Of a stretch of 64,000 bases of DNA, positions 55,126 to 64,000 are shown in pieces. Origin of the DNA: Novosphingobium sp. GTDB taxonomy: Bacteria > Pseudomonadota > Alphaproteobacteria > Sphingomonadales > Sphingomonadaceae. The translations under genes were made by a program, and so were the position numbers. The notes under the pieces are model-generated. The model was not told the DNA's origin, ran no database searches, and worked only from the letters and a program-made list of their open reading frames with translations. Numbering within the stretch: the stretch's first letter is position 1; each line of letters starts with the position of its first letter. The DNA lies in the NCBI RefSeq assembly GCF_030699305.1, contig NZ_JAUYNB010000013.1, positions 62,001-126,000 on the forward strand. Reading direction: 5' to 3'.

Positions 55126-55989
55126 TCAGCAGGAACCGCGCCGCCACATCGGCGCAACAAGCCCGCCACGCCGGACCACCCGCACCAGCATCAGCACCCC
55201 GGCCAGCGTCGCGATTCCCATCGCGATCACGCTGGCCTCCAGCCCGAAATCGCCGCCGGTCAGCCAGTCCGGCCCGGTGCGGCGGGTTATCAGCAGTCCC
55301 AGCGGCACATCGCCGCCCGACACGGGGACTGAAAACACCCAGCCTTGCGTGAAGTTCCACGCTGCATGAATGCCCACCGCCAACCACAGCCGCCGGGTCA
55401 GCAGATAGGCCGCGCCCAGCAGGATGCCGGCCTCCATCGCGATCGCGAACGCCGCGAACAGGCTGGCGTTGGGGTTGGTGATATGCGCCAGCCCAAACAG
55501 CGCCGAAGTGATCGCCAGCGCCGCCCACGATCCCAGCATGGTTTCGACATGGCGGAACAGTATTCCCCGGAACAGCGCCTCCTCGATCGTGCCGGAAACG
55601 ATGCCCATCGCCAGCATCGACCACAACTGGCCGGTCCCGCGCACGCCCTCGACCCGCAAGCCGCCCAGCAGCGCGACGATGCCCGCCATGCCGCTGAACA
55701 GCACGAACCCGGCCAGCAGGCCCAGCCCCAGTTCGCGGCCCGCACCGGGCAAGGCAAATTCGGCATCGGGCGTGCGTTCCAGAAAATATCGCAGCGCCTT
55801 GTAGACCGCGATCACCACCCCGGCGAAAATCAGCGCGCCCAGCACTTGCAGCGGGGTATCCCGCTCCGTCAGCCGCGCCACGGCCATCGACGCGGCAATC
55901 CCGGTCAGCACGATCAGCGCGAATTCAATTCCCAGCAGCGTCAGCGGAAAGGCGATGATGCGGCGCAGCAGTCCGGGCGCTTCAGTCAC
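55126..55989 (-). CDS. CPBP family intramembrane metalloprotease
   Basis: 287 residues with about eight hydrophobic segments. The glutamate motif GTIEEALFRGILF is near residues 131-143, a His lies in FGLAHITNP near 166, and another in AVGIHAAWNFTQG, matching the EExxxR/FxxxH/HxxxN set of the Rce1-like family. It probably cleaves within the membrane. Its ATG overlaps the ada stop by 4 nt, so it follows ada on the same transcript. Confidence 0.88.
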   Translation of the reverse strand: MTEAPGLLRRIIAFPLTLLGIEFALIVLTGIAASMAVARLTERDTPLQVLGALIFAGVVIAVYKALRYFLERTPDAEFALPGAGRELGLGLLAGFVLFSGMAGIVALLGGLRVEGVRGTGQLWSMLAMGIVSGTIEEALFRGILFRHVETMLGSWAALAITSALFGLAHITNPNASLFAAFAIAMEAGILLGAAYLLTRRLWLAVGIHAAWNFTQGWVFSVPVSGGDVPLGLLITRRTGPDWLTGGDFGLEASVIAMGIATLAGVLMLVRVVRRGGLVAPMWRRGSC

Positions 55990-57035
55990 AACAGGTCCTT
56001 CCCAATCGCGCCTTCCTGTTCCAGCAGCTTGCGCTTGATCTCCAGCCCATAGGCATAGCCGCCCAGACTGCCATCGCTGCGGATCACGCGGTGGCAGGGG
56101 ATCAGCACGGCGACATTGTTCGCGCCGTTGGCACTGCCTGCCGCGCGCATGGCTTTCGGATTGCCTGCGGCGGCGGCAAGCTGGGCATAGGAACGCGTCT
56201 CGCCCGCCGGGATGCGGCGCAGTTCACGCCAGACCGCCTCCTGAAAGGCGGTGCCTTTCACATCGAGCGGGATGTGCGCGAAATCGCCGGGAGTCTCGAC
56301 CGCCGCGATCACCAAATCGAGCAGCGCCGAAAACTCCGCCCCGCCCTCGATCAGTTCGGCGTGGGGAAAGCGCGCCTCCAGCGCCGCCCGGCCCTCGCCG
56401 AATGACAGGCGGCACACGCCCTTGGTGGTCGCGGCGACCAGCATCGCGCCCAGCGCCGTCTCCACCACGGCCCAGCGAATCGTCACATCGCGACCGCCGT
56501 TCGCCCAGGCCGATGGCACCATGCCCAGCCTCCCCGCGTTGGCGGCATAGAACCGCGACGGTCCGGAATAGCCCGCCGCATAGATCGCGCCGGTCACACT
56601 GCCTTCATCGGTCAGCGCCGCCGCCGCCCGCTCGGCCAGCAGCGCACGGGCATAGGCGGCGGGCGACAGCCCGGTATGGCGCGTAAACACCCGCTGAAAA
56701 TGGGTCGGCGAATACCCGGTTTCGGCTGCCAGCGCCGCCAGTGCCAACGGCTGCTCCGCCGCGCGAATCGCCGCGATCGCCCCCAGTACGGCGCGTTCAT
56801 CGCGCGACACATCATCGGGACAGCAGCGTTTGCACGGCCGCAGCCCCGCGCGCCGCGCGCCCGCGCCATCAGCAAAGAACGCCACGTTCTCGCGCCGGGG
56901 ATGCCGCGCCGCGCAGGATGGGCGGCAATAGATGCCCGTCGTCAGCACCCCGGTCACAAACCGCCCGTCAAACGCGCGGTCGCGCGCCAGCACGGCATGC
57001 CAGCAGTCGTCGGGTTCGATCATCAGCTCAGTCAT
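55986..57035 (-). CDS. ada: Bifunctional Ada: transcription regulator and O6-methylguanine-DNA methyltransferase
   Basis: 349 residues. The N-terminal methyl-phosphotriester acceptor domain has zinc Cys37 and C41 (IYCRPSC) with C and C in LRPCKRCCP. An AraC-type HTH follows (SPTHFQRVFTRHTGLSPAAY). The C-terminal methyltransferase has the active Cys in LIPCHRVIRSDGSLGGYAYG. It repairs alkylated DNA and activates the adaptive response. It is followed by an overlapping CPBP gene, an unusual partner. Confidence 0.96.
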   Translation of the reverse strand: MTELMIEPDDCWHAVLARDRAFDGRFVTGVLTTGIYCRPSCAARHPRRENVAFFADGAGARRAGLRPCKRCCPDDVSRDERAVLGAIAAIRAAEQPLALAALAAETGYSPTHFQRVFTRHTGLSPAAYARALLAERAAAALTDEGSVTGAIYAAGYSGPSRFYAANAGRLGMVPSAWANGGRDVTIRWAVVETALGAMLVAATTKGVCRLSFGEGRAALEARFPHAELIEGGAEFSALLDLVIAAVETPGDFAHIPLDVKGTAFQEAVWRELRRIPAGETRSYAQLAAAAGNPKAMRAAGSANGANNVAVLIPCHRVIRSDGSLGGYAYGLEIKRKLLEQEGAIGKDLL

Positions 57036-57113
57036 GGCAGGCCTCCTTGCGGATGCAAGCCATGCCGCATCGACCCTGGCTGCGCGTCCCGCGCCTTGCG
57101 GTCAAACCCGCGC

Positions 57114-57794
57114 CTACCCGCCCAGCGCACGAAACAGCATCAGCGTGCGTTCCTTGGCCAGTTCCGCAGATTCCGGGTGATAATCCTTGCGCCGATCCGA
57201 ATTGAACCCGTGACCCGCCTCATAGACGAAAATCTGTACGGTCGGGTGCTGCTTTTCGATCAGTTTCTCGACCGGCGCGAAATCGACCATCGGATCATAC
57301 CGGCCGAAATGGCAGATCGTGGCGCAGCGCGGTGCCTCGTCGGCAAATTTGGTGGCGACATAACCGCCGTAATAGCTGGATGCCCCATCCAGATCATCGC
57401 AGGTCTGCGCCATCCGCCAGGCAACGGAGCCGCCGAAGCAATAGCCGACAATGAATACCGGCCCGCCGCGCGCCTTCGCCCAGGCGATCACGCGGGCCGT
57501 GTCTGCCAGCCCGCGATCCCAGTCATGCTCCTCGCGCGCCAGCTTGACCGCGCGCTCCCAGTCGGGGCCGGCATAGCCCGCTGCGAATCCGGGCTCGACC
57601 CGCTCGAACAAACCGGGCGAAATCACTTCATATCCGTCGGCAGCATATTCATCGCACAATTCGCGGATATGGTCGGTTACGCCGAAGATTTCCTGCACCA
57701 GCACCACGGCCCCGCGCCGCTTACCCGTTGGAATCGCATGATAACATGGCATTTCAAAGCCATCGTCCATGGCAATGCGGATTGTCTCGCCCAT
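57114..57794 (-). CDS. Dienelactone hydrolase family protein
   Basis: 226 residues. The alpha/beta hydrolase nucleophile is a Cys in VGYCFGGSVAW, with Asp in YDPMVDFAPV and His in EAGHGFNSDRR, the C-D-H set of the family. It hydrolyses dienelactones in ring-cleavage pathways or other esters. The start MGETIRIAMDDGF is usual. No ring-cleavage genes lie nearby, so a broader esterase role is possible. Confidence 0.9.
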   Translation of the reverse strand: MGETIRIAMDDGFEMPCYHAIPTGKRRGAVVLVQEIFGVTDHIRELCDEYAADGYEVISPGLFERVEPGFAAGYAGPDWERAVKLAREEHDWDRGLADTARVIAWAKARGGPVFIVGYCFGGSVAWRMAQTCDDLDGASSYYGGYVATKFADEAPRCATICHFGRYDPMVDFAPVEKLIEKQHPTVQIFVYEAGHGFNSDRRKDYHPESAELAKERTLMLFRALGG

Positions 57795-57841
57795 CTCTGC
57801 ACCTTTCCGGCATTCGTGTTCGGGAATGTCCTAGCCCCAGC

Positions 57842-57870
57842 TTGCATCGCAGCACAATCGCCGCTATGCG
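57842..57870 (+). promoter_or_regulatory. Possible promoter of the atpHAGDC operon
   Basis: TTGCAT (57842-57847), 17-nt spacer, TATGCG (57865-57870), about 80 nt before the atpH start. No better pair was found. The -10 box is poor. Confidence 0.35.
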
Positions 57871-57950
57871 CGCCCCCGTCTGCGGGCCTGTTATGCATTA
57901 TTGTATGACGCGGTGTGCCCCAGCCCACCAGAGGTAAGGAATCGTCACGC

Positions 57951-60037
<2,087 letters not shown>

Positions 60038-60060
60038 TCCGATTGAAGGGGTAAGGCTTC

Positions 60061-60936
60061 ATGGCCTCGCTTAAGGAACTCAAAGGGCGGATCAACTCGG
60101 TCAAATCGACCCAGAAGATCACCAAGGCCAAGCAGATGGTCGCCGCCGCCAAGCTGCGCAAGGCCCAGGCTAACGCCGAAGCCGCGCGGCCCTATGCGGC
60201 GCGGCTGGCCGAAGTCATGGGCAGCCTGGCAGGTAAAGTGACGGTGAGCGAAAACTCACCGAAACTGCTCGCCGGAACGGGCAAGGACCAGGTCCACCTG
60301 CTGGTCGTCGCCAACTCCGACAAGGGGCTGTGCGGCGCGTTCAACGCCAACATCGTCAAGGCCGCCCGGCTGAAGGCACAGGAACTGGAAGCAGCCGGCA
60401 AGACCGTGCTGTTCTATCTGGTCGGCAAAAAGGGTCGCGCGGTGGTTCGCCGCGAATACCCCAAGGCCGTGCTCGCCATGTTCGATACCTCGGACGTGCG
60501 CGATCCCGGCTTTTCCGAAGCCCAGAAGGTCGCCCATGAACTGGTTGCGCTATATGAAGCGGGCAAGTTCGATGTGGCCCATCTGTTCTTTGCCAAGTTC
60601 CGCAGCGCACTGGTGCAGGAGCCAACAGAGCAGCAGATCATTCCGGTTCCCGCACCCAAGGTCGCTGTGACCGATACTGGTGCGGTCGTGGAATACGAAC
60701 CGGAAGAAGAAGCGATCCTCGCCGAACTGCTCCCGCGCTACCTGCGCACCCAGCTGTTCGGCGCACTGCTGGAAAACGCCGCGTCCGAACAGGGCGCGTC
60801 GATGACGGCGATGGACAACGCAACGCGCAACGCGGGTGAGCTGATCAACAAGCTGACCATCCAGTATAACCGCAGCCGTCAGGCCGCGATTACCACTGAA
60901 CTGATCGAAATCATCGCGGGCGCCGAAGCGCTCTAA
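60061..60936 (+). CDS. atpG: ATP synthase F1 subunit gamma
   Basis: 291 residues. The N-terminal helix [36 protein letters not shown] and the C-terminal [28 protein letters not shown] form the rotor coiled coil. [10 protein letters not shown] is conserved. It couples F0 rotation to catalysis. Confidence 0.98.
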   Translation: MASLKELKGRINSVKSTQKITKAKQMVAAAKLRKAQANAEAARPYAARLAEVMGSLAGKVTVSENSPKLLAGTGKDQVHLLVVANSDKGLCGAFNANIVKAARLKAQELEAAGKTVLFYLVGKKGRAVVRREYPKAVLAMFDTSDVRDPGFSEAQKVAHELVALYEAGKFDVAHLFFAKFRSALVQEPTEQQIIPVPAPKVAVTDTGAVVEYEPEEEAILAELLPRYLRTQLFGALLENAASEQGASMTAMDNATRNAGELINKLTIQYNRSRQAAITTELIEIIAGAEAL

Positions 60937-62427
<1,491 letters not shown>

Positions 62428-62433
62428 GACATC

Positions 62434-62691
62434 ATGGCCCTCCACTTCGAACTCGTCACGCCTGCGCGCCTGGTCCGCTCGGACGACGTCCACATGGTCG
62501 TCGTGCCCGGTGCCGAGGGTGAGTTCGGCGTGTTGGAGGGCCACGCGCCCTTCATGTCGACCATCCGTGACGGTGCGCTGAAGGTCTACCGGACCGAAGG
62601 TGGCCAGCCGGAAGAAATCATGATCCAGGGTGGTTTCGCCGAAGTGAGCGCCACTGGCCTCACCGTGCTGGCGGAACACGTCGAGGGCTGA
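62434..62691 (+). CDS. atpC: ATP synthase F1 subunit epsilon, short form
   Basis: 85 residues, against about 130-140 in E. coli. The N-terminal beta-sandwich ([53 protein letters not shown]) is complete and then stops. The C-terminal helical hairpin, which in other bacteria can inhibit ATP hydrolysis, is absent. There is a clean stop, and a terminator follows within 30 nt. Confidence 0.95.
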   Translation: MALHFELVTPARLVRSDDVHMVVVPGAEGEFGVLEGHAPFMSTIRDGALKVYRTEGGQPEEIMIQGGFAEVSATGLTVLAEHVEG

Positions 62692-62718
62692 TCCGCCTTC
62701 CACTTGTGTCTCATGAAC

Positions 62719-62746
62719 AAGGGCGGTCCTGCGGGGCCGCCCTTTT
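62719..62746 (+). terminator. Terminator of the atpHAGDC operon
   Basis: AAGGGCGG pairs with CCGCCCTT around a 10-nt loop with an inner CC/GG, followed by TTTT. Confidence 0.85.
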
Positions 62747-62778
62747 CGTTTGTCCGGGCGCAGTGTAAGCCCTGCCCC

Positions 62779-63117
62779 ATGGCAAAGATTGATCGACTGG
62801 AGCGGCTGGATACGCACCGTGCTGAACTGGAAGCGGAATATACCGCCGCGCTGATCGACGCCCTGCGGGTCACCGCCGCCGGGAAATGGGGCCTGTTCGA
62901 CCATCAGGCTGACCGTAATGCGCGCAAGGCGGTTGCCCCGGTGATCGAAAACCTGACCGAACTGGCCGAGACGATCGAACGGATGCGCGAACAGCTGATG
63001 ATGCCGCCGTTCGAGCTGCATCACGAATTCATGGCCGCGCGCGGGCCGGTCAGTTCGCAGGCTGTGGGTGAGCCGAAGCAGGCGCAGGCCTGGCTCGGTC
63101 GGCTGACTGCCAGCTAG
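62779..63117 (+). CDS. Hypothetical helical protein downstream of atp operon
   Basis: 112 residues from ATG 62779; the frame opens earlier but crosses the atpC terminator. The sequence is almost wholly alpha-helical, with coiled-coil-like LERLDTHRAELEAEY and VIENLTELAETIERMREQL. I do not recognise the family. It is not the zeta inhibitor of alphaproteobacterial ATP synthase, whose N-terminal inhibitory signature is missing. It has no signal peptide. Confidence 0.7.
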   Translation: MAKIDRLERLDTHRAELEAEYTAALIDALRVTAAGKWGLFDHQADRNARKAVAPVIENLTELAETIERMREQLMMPPFELHHEFMAARGPVSSQAVGEPKQAQAWLGRLTAS

Positions 63118-63120
63118 CCC

Positions 63121-64000
63121 TTATTTCGCGCGCAGGAACACCCACGGCACTTTGTCCCCGTCAAACCGCTCACGCGCCTTGCGCTGAAAAAATGGCGGCA
63201 TGTGATCGCCCACGATCAGGATGTCGGTTGGCGGCAATTTCGGGTCCATCGCCATCGCGGTGATCGCATTGGCCAACTGGTGGTGGATCACGAAAATCCG
63301 GCACAGCATCGGCGGCCCGTCAGCCAGCACAGCCCCGCCATGATCGCAATCGGTGGTGCCCAGCGAGGGATCGTCCAGCACGGGCAAGTGCGTGTTGAGC
63401 GTGACCCAGTAATGCAGTTGGGGCTGCTTCGCGTCCTTGATCCGTTGACCGATGATCCCGGCGATGTCGGTGTCACAGGCCCCCGGAAACACCCCGCCGC
63501 ACGGCTTGGCCCCGGCTTGCAGCGAACGCTCGGCAAAGTTGCGTTCCTGAAGGCCCAGCTTGGGCCACCACTGATGGCGGCTGAAGAACCAGCCCGGAAA
63601 GGCGTGCCAGCCGGTGGTCTTGTATCCGGCCGCCGCATAGCGTTTGGGCAGGCAGTTCGCAGCGGCAATGTCCAGCGTCAGGTAATCGGCCCATTGGCTG
63701 CACAACTCGCGCATTTCGGCTGAGGTGGTCGAGCCGTAATAGGGCGTGATTCCAGCGCTCACCGCATAGCGCGCGCGCCATTCGGGGCGGTTCCAGTCCG
63801 CCTCGAACAAGCGGCGCTCTTCTGCCCCCACGGGATTGCCCAGCGCCTCGACCAGCACGATCACCAGGTGACGGCGCTCCTGGCCGGGTTGTTCCACCCC
63901 GGCCTGACGCACGGCGGAGGTGAAGGGATTGCGCGGATCGGGCAGGCCCTGATAGCTGCCAGCCGTGCTGGCAGTGGCGCCGTTGTCGATCAACGTCACG
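63121..64000 (-). CDS. Sulfatase/phosphoethanolamine transferase-like protein (N-terminus beyond window)
   Basis: About 293 residues of the soluble catalytic part; the start is outside the window. HLVIVLVEALG matches the metal-binding N-terminus of the fold, SAGITPYYGSTTSAEMREL includes a Thr/Ser nucleophile region, and ILIVGDHMPPFF and TLNTHLPVL carry metal ligands. The fold is the alkaline-phosphatase superfamily seen in LTA synthase-like and EptA-like enzymes. An N-terminal membrane domain is expected beyond the edge. Substrate unknown. Confidence 0.78.
   Translation of the reverse strand, partial: VTLIDNGATASTAGSYQGLPDPRNPFTSAVRQAGVEQPGQERRHLVIVLVEALGNPVGAEERRLFEADWNRPEWRARYAVSAGITPYYGSTTSAEMRELCSQWADYLTLDIAAANCLPKRYAAAGYKTTGWHAFPGWFFSRHQWWPKLGLQERNFAERSLQAGAKPCGGVFPGACDTDIAGIIGQRIKDAKQPQLHYWVTLNTHLPVLDDPSLGTTDCDHGGAVLADGPPMLCRIFVIHHQLANAITAMAMDPKLPPTDILIVGDHMPPFFQRKARERFDGDKVPWVFLRAK

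Noticed and set aside
62779-63117. Zeta inhibitor subunit of ATP synthase
   Set aside because: Size fits, but the conserved N-terminal inhibitory region of the zeta family is not present.

Overview
This 64 kb window is GC-rich, densely coding bacterial chromosome. It looks like an alphaproteobacterium, most likely Sphingomonadales. Several features point there: the F1 operon atpHAGDC without F0 genes beside it, a zinc-ribbon rpmF-plsX-fabH-ihfA-merR block, a single-domain CpdR regulator beside N-formylglutamate amidohydrolase, a class I lysyl-tRNA synthetase, a eukaryote-like NADP isocitrate dehydrogenase, and GTTC-N7-GTTC SOS boxes before recA and a dinG-type helicase. I see no insertion sequence, integrase, CRISPR array or rRNA. 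Three tRNA genes are present: Val-GAC, Ile-CAU and Pro-UGG.

Layout. 0-5.5 kb: formylglutamate amidohydrolase (cut by the edge), cpdR, tRNA-Val, a crotonase, icd and a CPA2 K+/H+ antiporter. 5.5-14 kb: alaS, a methyltransferase, a glutathione transferase-arginase-family pair, recA, an acyltransferase and a second crotonase. 14-21 kb: a GTA-type holin, a small lipoprotein, aroQ-accB-accC, an Lrp/AsnC regulator, a degenerate cytosolic histidine kinase paired with a WalW-like deacetylase, then two tRNAs. 21-31 kb: M28 peptidase, ettA, an RcnB-like secreted protein, a prolyl-4-hydroxylase overlapping a DUF885 metallopeptidase, and an AtuA/COQ4-like pair. 31-39 kb: lysS, an exported amidohydrolase, a DinG-like helicase with a SixA phosphatase, and an aldehyde dehydrogenase. 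39-46 kb: merR, ihfA, fabH, plsX and rpmF, a MAPEG protein, a metallo-beta-lactamase hydrolase, an S24 (CI/LexA-like) repressor diverging from a 62-residue HTH-like protein, and a 2-hydroxyacid dehydrogenase. 46-55 kb: cysS, two nitroreductases, cobT, a transaldolase-type aldolase, a DUF4197 lipoprotein and priA. 55-64 kb: a CPBP protease, ada, dienelactone hydrolase, atpHAGDC and a sulfatase-fold protein running off the end.

Most genes are housekeeping: translation fidelity, fatty-acid initiation, ATP synthesis and DNA repair. The less ordinary signals are these. (1) A phage-like divergent switch at 44.5 kb has overlapping -35 boxes and a probably leaderless repressor mRNA. (2) Palindromic repeats sit in frame inside cysS and lysS. 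The same paired repeat occurs between genes at 17.5 and 51.2 kb. (3) A near-identical 20-bp operator lies before a crotonase and a nitroreductase pair. (4) Three tandem operator-like repeats lie between a DUF4197 gene and priA. (5) alaS carries an internal low-GC patch. (6) A histidine kinase keeps its H-box but has lost its ATP-binding motifs.

All coordinates and motif calls were read by eye. Family names come from recognising motifs, not from a database search.
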